DNA of 64,000 nucleotides from Streptomyces sp. CT34 (GTDB lineage Bacteria > Actinomycetota > Actinomycetes > Streptomycetales > Streptomycetaceae), in the NCBI RefSeq assembly GCF_000805335.1, contig NZ_KN708638.1, positions 3,485,744-3,549,743 on the forward strand. The letters run 5' to 3'. The position numbers and the translations under genes were made by a program. Below the pieces are notes generated by a model, which saw nothing but the letters and a program-made list of their open reading frames with translations, was not told the DNA's origin and searched no databases. This document shows positions 1 through 7,647 of this stretch, piece by piece. Numbering within the stretch: the stretch's first letter is position 1; every line of letters begins with the position of its first letter.

Positions 1-282
1 GCTCTCCACGCCCTGCACAAACAGGGAACACTCGCGCTGGTCGGCATCGGCAGCGCGCAGTTCGACACCATGACCGTGATGACCAAAGGACTTACCATCC
101 GAGGCGTCACCGAGGGCGACGCCATCCCCGCCAAGGCCATCCCACAACTGATCCGCCTCCACAAGCAGGGCAAGCTCCCACTCGAGAAACTCATCACCGA
201 ATTCCCCTTCACAGAAATCGAAACCGCCGCCGAGGCCGCGATAGCGGGCCGCGTTGTCAAACCCGTCGTCACCATCGGTTGA
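1..282 (+). CDS. Zinc-type NAD(P) alcohol dehydrogenase, C-terminal fragment
   Basis: The frame is open from the first base to the TGA at 280-282, so 93 C-terminal residues of a longer gene are visible. The motif LALVGIGSAQ followed by a hydrophobic patch and GRVVKPVVTIG at the end is the C-terminal half of the Rossmann domain and last strand of medium-chain zinc alcohol dehydrogenases (aryl-alcohol type). The catalytic zinc residues lie upstream of the window. It would oxidise alcohols or reduce aldehydes in the cytoplasm; the substrate cannot be inferred. Confidence 0.75.
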   Translation, partial: ALHALHKQGTLALVGIGSAQFDTMTVMTKGLTIRGVTEGDAIPAKAIPQLIRLHKQGKLPLEKLITEFPFTEIETAAEAAIAGRVVKPVVTIG

Positions 283-476
283 AGTCTCGATCCATCCACG
301 CCGGCTTTGGGAGTGATCTCATGGGGCTGGCGGGGCGAGACCCGATGCGGCTAAGAGCGCCTGGCAGTAGGGGTGAAGCGTTGGTGGTGGACATTCCGGA
401 AACAGAACAGGTACGAGCCGCAGTGATCACGGAGTTGTCTACGCTCAGTGATCAGTAGCGGCTGGCGACTCGGGGT
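283..476. other. Intergenic stretch with an IS5-type remnant
   Basis: No gene is seen between the dehydrogenase stop and the TetR stop. The only recognisable content is the 51-bp copy of an IS5-family gene start at 403-453, listed separately. Confidence 0.5.
403..453 (+). repeat. Solo 5' fragment of an IS5-type transposase gene
   Basis: Bases 403-453 match 1725-1775, the 5' end of the intact transposase gene downstream, at about nine in ten positions with one extra base. The frame here reads EQVRAAVITEL then soon hits a stop, against EQARAAVIMEF in the intact copy. This is best read as a relic of an earlier related insertion. The TetR/SnoaL-like pair sits between the two copies. Confidence 0.6.
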
Positions 477-1142
477 TCAGCCCTCGCGCAGTTCGTTGAA
501 CCCGAGCAGCATCGCGTCGACGGCGAAGGCGAAGCGTTCCTTGTCGTCCACTCCTGCTCGGTCGCGTGCAGCCTTGGTGATGAGCGGATATCGCTCGGTC
601 GCCAGCTGGGCCAGCCAGCCTGTGCCGCCCGCTTCGTGTGCGTCGACGGCAAGTTGTGCCTCCATGACGGTGTGCCCGATCGTGAACACCGTCACTGCGT
701 TGAGGGCGTGCAACGCGCGACCGAGTGGAAAGCCGTTGTCCGTCAGCATGCGCAGGCACGCCTCGATGTCGTCGAGTGTCGCCTGGGTGACCGCTGGGCG
801 AGAGGCGGCGAGCGGGAGGACGGCCGGGTGCCGCAGCAGGCCCTTGCGCAGCGCCTTCGCGTACTCACGCAGCGCCTCCCGCCAGTCGGCGGACTTGTCC
901 ATCGCCGGTGCAGCAGCTCTGAACACCTGCTCCACCAGTCCGTCGAGCAAGGCGGCCTTGTTCGGGACGTAGTGGTAGAGCGTCATCGCCTCGACGTCGA
1001 GCTGCTCACCGAGTGAACGCATCGTCAGGGCCTTAAGCCCGCTGCGGTCCACCAGGTCCAGTGCCGCGTCAAGGATTCGTTGCCGGCTCAGTCCCACGCG
1101 CTCGCCACGGCCGCGCCGTGCGCCCGGCTTCTCGGCCGTCAT
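477..1142 (-). CDS. TetR/AcrR family transcriptional regulator
   Basis: A 221-residue protein from the ATG at 1142 (a GTG at 1154 would add four residues). Residues about 20-70 form the TetR helix-turn-helix: SRQRILDAALDLVDRSGL, then MRSLGEQLDVEAMTLYHYV, with the YHYVPNK recognition-helix ending usual for the TetR_C subgroup. The C-terminal part is an all-helical ligand-binding and dimer domain. It is divergent from a SnoaL-like gene, and the 122-bp gap holds two identical-format inverted repeats, so it probably represses both itself and that gene. The inducer is unknown. Confidence 0.9.
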   Translation of the reverse strand: MTAEKPGARRGRGERVGLSRQRILDAALDLVDRSGLKALTMRSLGEQLDVEAMTLYHYVPNKAALLDGLVEQVFRAAAPAMDKSADWREALREYAKALRKGLLRHPAVLPLAASRPAVTQATLDDIEACLRMLTDNGFPLGRALHALNAVTVFTIGHTVMEAQLAVDAHEAGGTGWLAQLATERYPLITKAARDRAGVDDKERFAFAVDAMLLGFNELREG

Positions 1143-1170
1143 ACGTCGCCCCACCTCTCCACCCCGAGCG

Positions 1171-1226
1171 TTGACATTCTTACAAGGTAAGACAAGAATC
1201 GACCCAGACGATACTTACGTTGTAAG
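1171..1226. promoter_or_regulatory. TetR operator pair and promoter of the SnoaL-like gene
   Basis: Two perfect 5-3-5 inverted repeats with the same arms CTTAC/GTAAG lie at 1179-1191 (spacer AAG) and 1214-1226 (spacer GTT), centres 35 bp apart. A consensus TTGACA at 1171-1176 followed after 17 bp by AAGAAT (1194-1199) would make a promoter reading rightward, with the first operator in its spacer. TTAC(N3)GTAA is a common TetR-family operator format. The link to the adjacent TetR is inferred. Confidence 0.75.
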
Positions 1227-1264
1227 AATCCGAATCCGTTTCCTCGACACCGCAGGAGCTGGAG

Positions 1265-1699
1265 ATGCCCTCCACCACCGCCCTCGGCAACAAGCAGGTC
1301 GTTCTCGGCTTCATCACCGCACTCAACGACCGAACGAGCCAGGACTGGGTGCGGTATCTCGCGCCGGACGTCATCGACCACAACAAGATCATTTTCGGTG
1401 AAGAGGAAGCACCCGGCGCTGCGATTGAGGGCTTCCGGCAACAGCTCGCCGCGTTCAGCGCCGAGCACCCGGACGATGGCTTTCGCCTGGAACAGCTCAT
1501 CGCCGAGGGCGATGATGTCGTAGCCCGGCTTCGGGTGCGCGCCGTCCACACCGGGTATCGCCCCCGGACACCCAAGCCGACCGGCCGACGCTGTGACGTC
1601 GAACAGATCTGGATCTTCACGGTACGCGGCGGCCGGATCGCTGAGATCCGTGCTGTGAGCGACCGTCTCGGCATGTTCCTCCAGCTCGGCTGGGACTAG
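1265..1699 (+). CDS. SnoaL-like / NTF2-fold protein (ester cyclase-like)
   Basis: A 144-residue protein of the SnoaL-like polyketide cyclase and ester cyclase superfamily: N-terminal helices with the DVIDHNKIIFG segment, FRQQLAAFSAEHPDDG, and the closing strands VVARLRVRAVHTG and IWIFTVRGGRIAEIRAV. These cone-shaped alpha+beta barrels bind small hydrophobic ligands, and many are isomerases, cyclases or detoxifying proteins. Paired with a TetR, it may act on the compound the regulator senses. The exact reaction cannot be read from the sequence. Confidence 0.8.
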   Translation: MPSTTALGNKQVVLGFITALNDRTSQDWVRYLAPDVIDHNKIIFGEEEAPGAAIEGFRQQLAAFSAEHPDDGFRLEQLIAEGDDVVARLRVRAVHTGYRPRTPKPTGRRCDVEQIWIFTVRGGRIAEIRAVSDRLGMFLQLGWD

Positions 1700-1720
1700 C
1701 CGAGCGGGAACTGAAGCAGC

Positions 1721-2629
1721 GTGTCAGAGCAGGCACGAGCCGCAGTAATCATGGAGTTTCTACGCTCAGTGATCACCGGAGGGGCCGTGCCTGTCTTGCC
1801 AGCGTGCCTGCTCGAACCCCTGTGGGACCAGTTCTCAGCTCTCCTGCCCGAGCACGTGGACAGCCACCCGCTCGGCTGCCACAACCCGCGCATCGCGGAC
1901 CGCGTGGTCTTCGAGCACGCGATCGCCGCTCTGATACACGGCTCCGGCTACGAGCGGGTCGCCAGCCCCGGCTGCTCAGACCGCACGATCCGACGCCGGG
2001 TCAAGTACTGGGCCCAGCTGGGAATAGCCGAGCAGCTGCACGCTCTGGCGCTACAGGCGTACGACCGGATGATCGGCCTTGAGCTGGACGAGCTGTCCGT
2101 GGACGGCTGCATCACCAAGGCACCCTGCGGCGGCGAGACCGCCGGGCGCTCCCCGGTCGACCGAGGTAAGCAGGGTCTGAAACGGTCCGTAGCCACCGAA
2201 GCCCGCGGCATTCCGCTAGGCATAGTCTCAGCCGGGGCCAACCGACACGACTCACCGCTGCTCGTGCCCACTCTCAAGGCAGCGAAGGAGCAGGTCGGGC
2301 CCTTGCCCGAGCAGACCAACGTCAACTTGGACCGAGGCTACGACAGCAACAAAACCCGCACCGCACTGACAACGCTCGGCTTCACCAGCGAAATCGCCAG
2401 CAAGGGCGTCCCTGCCCCGATCCAGGCCGGCAAGAGGCGGGTCGTCGAGCGCAGCCACTCGTGGATGAACGGCTTCGGCAAGCTCCGACGCTGCACCGAG
2501 AAGCGCAGCCGGGTCGTCGACTTCTACCTCTACCTGGCCGCCGCAATCGTCACGCTACGTATGCTCATCCGCCGCGCCACCCCGCTCTACCGCTGGGCCA
2601 ACCGCCCCACTACCAAGAGGCTCAACTGA
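1721..2629 (+). CDS. IS5-family transposase, apparently intact
   Basis: A 302-residue DDE transposase. An N-terminal helical domain (residues 20-110) precedes the catalytic core with D in LSVDGCITKAP, D in VNLDRGYDSNKTR and E in RRVVERSHSWMNGFGKLRR, the IS5-type arrangement. A GTG-like start at 1721 is used; ATG 1751 is an alternative. The IS boundaries are not clear: the right side is interrupted 20 bp past the stop by the next IS, and no matching terminal repeat was found on the left. All three catalytic residues are present, so it could be active. Confidence 0.85.
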   Translation: MSEQARAAVIMEFLRSVITGGAVPVLPACLLEPLWDQFSALLPEHVDSHPLGCHNPRIADRVVFEHAIAALIHGSGYERVASPGCSDRTIRRRVKYWAQLGIAEQLHALALQAYDRMIGLELDELSVDGCITKAPCGGETAGRSPVDRGKQGLKRSVATEARGIPLGIVSAGANRHDSPLLVPTLKAAKEQVGPLPEQTNVNLDRGYDSNKTRTALTTLGFTSEIASKGVPAPIQAGKRRVVERSHSWMNGFGKLRRCTEKRSRVVDFYLYLAAAIVTLRMLIRRATPLYRWANRPTTKRLN

Positions 2630-2725
2630 TGCCTACCGCCGGGCGTTCTAAGAGGGCGGTTCGTGAGTTGAGGTCCGTTTCGAGGTGAGGTTGGGGCATG
2701 GCTGCTGGTCGCGGGCCTTCGTCGG

Positions 2726-3130
2726 TTACAGCTTCCTGGCGAAGTTGCCGGTATCGATCTCGGTCAGGATGCCGAGCTTGACCAGGCGTTTCAGCTTGGC
2801 GCGAGTGCCTTCGATGTTCTTTGGCAGCAGTTCGTGGTCGAGGGCTTCGCAGACATCGCGGGCCCGCAGCGGGCCACTGGCCTGGTTGAAGACGGCGAGG
2901 ATGTGGGGATAGTCCGGGTGATCGGGCAGTTCGGGTGAGGTGGCCTGGGCGGGAAGCCGGTCGGCGAGGGCGGTGACGGTCTTCCGGGTGATCGCCAGGT
3001 GCTCGAGGTGGGTCTCAGCCTCGTGCAATCGCCCCTGCAATTCCGTGATCTGGGTGCGGAGACCGTCGGCCAGGGCCCGGGCGGCATCCTCCTGGAGGCC
3101 AAGCGCGTCGAGCAGGGGCTCGACGTTCAC
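2726..3130 (-). CDS. IS accessory protein, coiled coil plus winged helix
   Basis: A 134-residue protein starting at GTG 3130, which overlaps the transposase stop by four bases (GTGA), so translation is coupled. Residues about 12-50 form a heptad-type coiled coil (LRTQITELQGRLHEAETHLE). The rest reads as a winged helix: HILAVFNQASGPLRARDVCE, then LKRLVKLGILTEIDTG and FARKL as the wing. No enzymatic motif is seen. It probably binds DNA ends or dimerises with the transposase. A truncated relative is found in the IS at 42473-43466, and the same design appears in free-standing genes at 22191 and 44874. Confidence 0.75.
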   Translation of the reverse strand: MNVEPLLDALGLQEDAARALADGLRTQITELQGRLHEAETHLEHLAITRKTVTALADRLPAQATSPELPDHPDYPHILAVFNQASGPLRARDVCEALDHELLPKNIEGTRAKLKRLVKLGILTEIDTGNFARKL

Positions 3131-3969
3131 ACTGTCACCGCCTCGCGCCAGGTGGGGGTGTTCGCACCGGTCAGGCGGCGGGCCATGACATGGCTCATCG
3201 CCCAGTAGACGCGGGAGGCGGAGGAGGAGGGGCGGTGCTCGTAGTCGCGGACCAGACGCCGGTGCAGTATCAGGATCCCGTAGGTCTGCTCGACCCTCCA
3301 CCGCTTGGGCAGCGGAACGAACCCCGCATCCTGCGGGTTGCGTTCGACGATCTCGACGTCGATGCCCAGGCCGGCTCCATGCGCGACGACCTGGTTTTTG
3401 AAGCCTTGGTAGACCAGGGCCTTGCGGACGGTGCCGCCGGCGTGCTCGGCGACCTGCTCCAGCAGTGCGATGCCCGCGGCGTTGTCGTGGGTGCTCGCGG
3501 CCAGCACGATGACGGCGATGACCAGCCCGAGCACGTCGACGGCCAGGCCCCGCTTGCGGCCCGGCACCTTCTTCGCCGGATCCCGGCCGGTCGTCGTGGC
3601 GGGGACCCCGGCGGCCGCATGGACACTCTGGGTGTCCAGCACCACCAGGGTCGGGTCCTCTAATCGCCGGGCCCGCTCACGGACCTGGCAGCGCAGGAGC
3701 TCGTGGATGACCTGGTCGGTACCGTCGTCCCGCCAAGCCGCGAAGTAGTAGTACGTCGCGCTCTTCGGCGGCAGATCGTGCGGCAGGTAGGCCCACTGAC
3801 ACCCGGTCCGGCCCTGGTAGAGGATGGCGTTCACGATCTCCCGCATCGCATAGGCGCCCTGGTGGCCGCTGACCGAACGGTGCCGGTCCTTCCACCCGGC
3901 GATCACCGGCTCGATCAGCGACCACTGCTCGTCCGATAAGTCACTTGGGTACGGCTTGCGTTCACTCAC
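3127..3969 (-). CDS. IS5-family transposase with a lost catalytic Asp
   Basis: 280 residues from GTG 3969 (VSERKPYPSDLSDEQW), the usual N-terminus of Streptomyces IS5/IS1031-like transposases; an upstream in-frame start at 4029 is less likely. D1 is present in LVVLDTQSV and E in RVEQTYGILILHRRLVRDYE. At the expected D2 the sequence reads KALVYQGFK, whereas the related IS at 42473 has KAWVDAGFK, so Asp is replaced by Tyr (TAC for GAC). The protein is full length but probably catalytically dead. Confidence 0.85.
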   Translation of the reverse strand: MSERKPYPSDLSDEQWSLIEPVIAGWKDRHRSVSGHQGAYAMREIVNAILYQGRTGCQWAYLPHDLPPKSATYYYFAAWRDDGTDQVIHELLRCQVRERARRLEDPTLVVLDTQSVHAAAGVPATTTGRDPAKKVPGRKRGLAVDVLGLVIAVIVLAASTHDNAAGIALLEQVAEHAGGTVRKALVYQGFKNQVVAHGAGLGIDVEIVERNPQDAGFVPLPKRWRVEQTYGILILHRRLVRDYEHRPSSSASRVYWAMSHVMARRLTGANTPTWREAVTV

Positions 3970-4074
3970 TCCGCCACACCAGCAGATCACCGGCTGCGGA
4001 CCGGCAGATTCCGCCCGTGCCCACACCATCAGGCGACGACAGAGCCACCCAAAGACTCACGAACCGCCCTCTAA

Positions 4075-4606
4075 GGCGGGGTCCCTGGTGAGCGCTTCGC
4101 GCCGCTGGGTCGGCCCAATGGAAGACCTGCCGAAGAAGATCGGCATGGGCGCTGGCTGAGCGGCTGCAGTGGCTGCTGAAGGCTCGGCGGGGAACATGAG
4201 CCAGCCGACTGTGCGAGGTGCGCGGCTACGCGCTCAGCCACCTTGGCTGCCCGGACACCGCGCTTGCGGTTGACGAATCGAAGGCGGAGAAGAAGGCAGA
4301 CGTCGGTTAGGGCGGCCTTCCAGCGCTGCGGGCTGGCAGGGGGGCGCAACTGCCAGCCGTGGCCTCGGTCGTCGCTCCACCCCCGTGGCGACCGCGCCCT
4401 TCGACCGCGCGCGTCCTCTGCAATCTGAAGCCAGATAAGCAGCCATGGCGGCTTATCCCAGGTCTTGAAGGAGCTACTCCTCCTCGTTGATCAACGCTGG
4501 CCTGTGTTTGGAACCGGCCGCTACACCATTGACTGTCCGCAAGGATTGGAGTCGGACGGCCGGCTCGCCGCATGCGAGACCGGGCCGCCCTCCTACTCCC
4601 CGCAGT
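4075..4606. other. Gene-free stretch
   Basis: Several short overlapping frames on both strands, none with recognisable motifs or a convincing ribosome-binding site. It is probably decayed sequence left between the IS and the end of the amidotransferase gene. Confidence 0.4.
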
Positions 4607-6481
4607 TCAGAGCCGCAGATCGACGTGATACTCGGTGATCCAGGTCTCGAGCTGGATCATCATCTCCATGCTCGCTCGCTCCACCCAGGCGAAGGCGCCG
4701 CTGGGTGCACCCTCGGCGGACAACACCGCCTTGGTCGCCTCGACGTCCAGCAGTGAGGTGATGGCCGAGCCGGGGTCCGTTGCCAACTCGGTGAAGCGCG
4801 ATCGCACGAAGTCCCCGTACGCCGCCTCTTGCGTGGTCGGGTATGCGCTCTTGCGCCGGTTGAGTACGGGCTCGGGGAGCAGATCCCCGACCGCGGCCCG
4901 CAGCAGACTCTTCTCCTGCCCGTCCACCCGCTTCATCCCGGCCGGCACGTTATAGACGTATTCGACCAAAGCCCGATCACAGAACGGCGGCCGGAGCTGG
5001 ACACCGTGCGCCATGCTCATCCGGTCCGCCCGGTCCAAGTGGGTGGGAGCCCAGCGGGTCAGAGCAAGGTAGGTCACCTCACGGGCCCGTCGCTCCTCCG
5101 GACTCTCACCCACAACGTGCGGCACCTCAGCGAGCGCGTCGCGGTAGTGCTGATCTGCGTAATCCATGAAGTCGAGCTCCCTGCGGAGCGAGAGGTCCAC
5201 AAGCGAGCAGCCGAGACCGCCAGCCGCAGCATTGTGCCCCCGCTCGAAGGAGACCCATGGGAAGGTCTCGGAGTTGCTGTGCTGCGGGTCGTAGGCCCAG
5301 AAATAGCCATTGAACACCTCGTCCGCTGTCTCACCGGAAAGCACCGCCGTGATCCCCGAACGGCGGAGCGCCTTGAAGAAAAGCAGCAAGGAGGCGTCCA
5401 TGTCTCCCAGTGGAGACGGTGCATCCTGACTACGCAAGGCTGCCGCGTGTGCCTCGTGATCGGCGAGCAGCGCTGTATCAAGCAGGATCTCTGTGTGCTC
5501 GGTGCCGATATGGCGAGCCGCAAGCTCGGCGTACGGCGCGTCCGGCGTGGCCCGCATCGTAGGGTGCGGTTCAAAGTTCTCCGTGTACCCAGAAAAGTTG
5601 ACCGAGAAGCTCCGCAACGATCCTGGATGCAGTCCCTGTGCCTGTGCCTGCTGAGCGAGTGCCGTGAGTGCGCTCGAGTCGATTCCTCCGGAAAGCATTG
5701 CTCCGACTGCCACGTCCGCGCGCAGGTGGGCGGCTACGGAGTTCGCCAAGAGCCGGCGCACCGTGGCGACGGTTTCGCTGAGGCCGTCCGTGTGCGGTCG
5801 GGCAGGCAGCGACCAGTACCGCGACTGACTGCTGCCCGACCGACGTATGGAAAGCAGGTGCCCCGGCAGCACTTCCCGGATACCACGGAACACGCTCGTG
5901 CCCGGCTTGCGGCTGTGGGCGAACAGCTCACGCAGCCCATCGGCGTCCACCACCGGATCGACCGCCGGATGGGCGAGCAGTGCCTTGGGCTCCGAGCCGA
6001 ACAGCACACCGGATCCTGTCAGGAAGTAGGACAGCGGCTTGACGCCAAGCCTGTCCCGCGCCAGAAGCAGCTCCTGCCTCCGGACATCCCATACAGCCAG
6101 AGCGAACAATCCTTCGAGATGGGAGAGGAACTCGGACCCCCACTCCACATAGGCATGCAGCGTCACCTCCGCGTCCGAACGTCCGGTGAACCGATGGCCT
6201 CGTGCCACCAGCTGGTCCCGCAGTTCAAGGTGGTTGGTGATGGCCCCGTCCAGGGTTGCCACCGCTATCGGTCCGTTGTCGCCCACAAAGACGACTGGCT
6301 GCTGTCCGTGCTCCAGATCGATCAGTGCGAGGCGCCTGTGAGCCAGAGCTGCTGGTCCATCAGCCCATTCCGCCGCACCGTCAGGTCCGCGGTGGGCCAG
6401 CGTGGCTGCCATGTGGCGGACCGTTCCGGTTTCATGTGAAAGATCCCGCTCGAAGTCCACCCAACCAGCTATTCCGCTCAT
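4607..6481 (-). CDS. Asparagine synthase-like amidotransferase with Cys2 to Ser
   Basis: 624 residues from ATG 6481, which overlaps the upstream stop by four bases (ATGA). The N-terminal class II glutamine amidotransferase domain (1 to about 200) has AHRGPDG and AALAHRRLALIDLEHGQQP, and the C-terminal synthetase domain has the PP-loop AMLSGGIDSSAL and LSGETADEVFNGY. In this family Met-Cys-Gly-Ile gives the N-terminal Cys nucleophile. Here the codons read Met-Ser-Gly-Ile (AGC), so glutamine hydrolysis should be lost or weak while the ATP-dependent amide-forming site looks intact. Homologues act in pentangular polyphenol and isoquinolone pathways; that role here is inferred from the neighbouring FAD monooxygenases and DUF1772 protein. 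Confidence 0.9.
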   Translation of the reverse strand: MSGIAGWVDFERDLSHETGTVRHMAATLAHRGPDGAAEWADGPAALAHRRLALIDLEHGQQPVVFVGDNGPIAVATLDGAITNHLELRDQLVARGHRFTGRSDAEVTLHAYVEWGSEFLSHLEGLFALAVWDVRRQELLLARDRLGVKPLSYFLTGSGVLFGSEPKALLAHPAVDPVVDADGLRELFAHSRKPGTSVFRGIREVLPGHLLSIRRSGSSQSRYWSLPARPHTDGLSETVATVRRLLANSVAAHLRADVAVGAMLSGGIDSSALTALAQQAQAQGLHPGSLRSFSVNFSGYTENFEPHPTMRATPDAPYAELAARHIGTEHTEILLDTALLADHEAHAAALRSQDAPSPLGDMDASLLLFFKALRRSGITAVLSGETADEVFNGYFWAYDPQHSNSETFPWVSFERGHNAAAGGLGCSLVDLSLRRELDFMDYADQHYRDALAEVPHVVGESPEERRAREVTYLALTRWAPTHLDRADRMSMAHGVQLRPPFCDRALVEYVYNVPAGMKRVDGQEKSLLRAAVGDLLPEPVLNRRKSAYPTTQEAAYGDFVRSRFTELATDPGSAITSLLDVEATKAVLSAEGAPSGAFAWVERASMEMMIQLETWITEYHVDLRL

Positions 6482-7011
6482 GCCAGTTCCCTTTCGTCGG
6501 GCACAGTGTTTGTCGATGGAGTTGCCTTCAGGCACTCGGGGTCCCGAGACAGCACTTCCACCAGTGACAGGCCGCAGCGGGCTACCGCATCACTGAAGTC
6601 GGTGAAGCCCGGCTCGGACCCGTGGTCGACAGTGATCCCAAGGCGACGCTGCGCCGCTGCGCCATAGCGCCGGTAGAGCTCCACGTACCCCTGTGCTGTG
6701 GTCTCGAGGTCCGGCACCAGCATGAAGCGCACCGGCCGCCGCAGGCCGCGCCAGGTCAACTCGCCGTTGGCGCCGCCCGCGAAGTTGTAGCGCCACGGGC
6801 TGCCGGTAGCCACTACGAGCTTCTGGCCCAGGCGATGGACCCCGGCAGGGACGATGTACGGGTGGCCGGTGCGACGGCCGGTGAAATGCAGCAGTGCGAG
6901 GTGCTCCGCGATCGGTCCGGGATCTGGTCGGGAGAGAAGCTCGCACATCTGCGCGTTGGCCGTCTTGCGCTCTGCGCTGTCGGGGAGAGCGCGCTCGATG
7001 ACGGGTTTCAC
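6478..7011 (-). CDS. Deazaflavin (F420)-type nitroreductase family protein
   Basis: 177 residues from GTG 7011, overlapping the DUF1772 stop by four bases. The segment HFTGRRTGHPYIVPAGVHRL followed by VVATGSPWRYNFAGGANGE and WRGLRRPVRFMLV is the split-beta-barrel pattern of the DUF385 / deazaflavin-dependent nitroreductase family (Ddn-like). Such proteins bind F420 or flavin and reduce quinones or other electron-poor aromatics. As the middle gene of a three-gene operon it may reduce the same aromatic intermediate the operon handles. The C-terminal tail after about residue 155 is not conserved in type. Confidence 0.7.
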   Translation of the reverse strand: MKPVIERALPDSAERKTANAQMCELLSRPDPGPIAEHLALLHFTGRRTGHPYIVPAGVHRLGQKLVVATGSPWRYNFAGGANGELTWRGLRRPVRFMLVPDLETTAQGYVELYRRYGAAAQRRLGITVDHGSEPGFTDFSDAVARCGLSLVEVLSRDPECLKATPSTNTVPDERELA

Positions 7012-7469
7012 GACACCACCACCGCGATGGCGGTCAAGATGCAACCGATGACAGCAAAACAGGTCCGCATCAGGTGCCAGTTGCGCCACTGAATCCGTGG
7101 ATCCTGCCAGTCCGGCCCGAGATCCTTCGGATCGGTCTGCTTGACCCGGCGGTTGATCGGTACATTCTTGGATTGCGACACCACGGCCACGCCTACCAAA
7201 CACACCGCTGCTGCCGCAAAGACCACCCGGGGGGTGCCCGAACTCCGGACCGAGGAGACCAGGTCGATCAATGCGGAGCCACTGACGATGAAAGGCATGA
7301 TCCGGTCGTAGCGCCGACCAAGCAACTTATGGGTGACTACATACCGATCCGGGGTCATCGCAATCAGCGCGGGCATCACGCTGATCGCAACGGCGAACAG
7401 CACACCTGCGACGATGCCTGTTCCGACAAGAGCCAACACCCTTAGTGTCGCCTCCATCACTGCCTGCAC
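7008..7469 (-). CDS. DUF1772 (anthrone oxygenase-like) membrane protein
   Basis: 153 residues from GTG 7469, preceded by GGAGG at a good distance. Four hydrophobic segments are visible: VLALVGTGIVAGVLFAVAIS, the region around FIVSGSALIDLV, FAAAAVCLVGVAVV and the C-terminal CFAVIGCILTAIAVVV. This matches DUF1772, a family that includes small cofactor-free anthrone oxygenases and many uncharacterised membrane proteins. First gene of the minus-strand operon with the deazaflavin-type protein and the amidotransferase, divergent from an FAD monooxygenase, which favours a role in aromatic tailoring. Confidence 0.75.
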   Translation of the reverse strand: MQAVMEATLRVLALVGTGIVAGVLFAVAISVMPALIAMTPDRYVVTHKLLGRRYDRIMPFIVSGSALIDLVSSVRSSGTPRVVFAAAAVCLVGVAVVSQSKNVPINRRVKQTDPKDLGPDWQDPRIQWRNWHLMRTCFAVIGCILTAIAVVVS

Positions 7470-7647
7470 AATGCTTTCCTCCGCTCAGTTCTCAATCTGG
7501 AACCACAACTCCGAGCTTCACGCGAGCAGGTGGTGCATCAATCGAATCCGTCTGAGTGCAGACACAGGGTCCACCGTCGTCACCCCAGGCTGCTTCGAGC
7601 GCTGAAGTGTGTCATCGCTCTGGATGAACAACATCGAAGGAGCGGGA

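Larger units (their letters stand above)
2652..4071. mobile_element. IS5-family (TNA target) insertion sequence, complete
   Basis: A 1420-bp element bounded by 17-bp perfect terminal inverted repeats (2652-2668 and 4055-4071, GAGGGCGGTTCGTGAGT) and flanked by a direct TAA repeat (2649-2651 and 4072-4074). A 3-bp TNA duplication is normal for the IS1031/IS427-type branch of IS5. It carries two overlapping minus-strand genes: the transposase (3127-3969) and a small coiled-coil/winged-helix protein (2726-3130). Confidence 0.9.

Noticed and set aside
4071..4349. Minus-strand frame after the first IS, considered as a transposase remnant
   Set aside because: One helical-looking block but no family motif could be recognised; left as gene-free sequence.
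4829..6439. Long open frame (536 codons) opposite the amidotransferase gene
   Set aside because: It is the complement of a well-supported gene; in GC-rich DNA such shadows are common, and the protein is Arg/His-rich without motifs.
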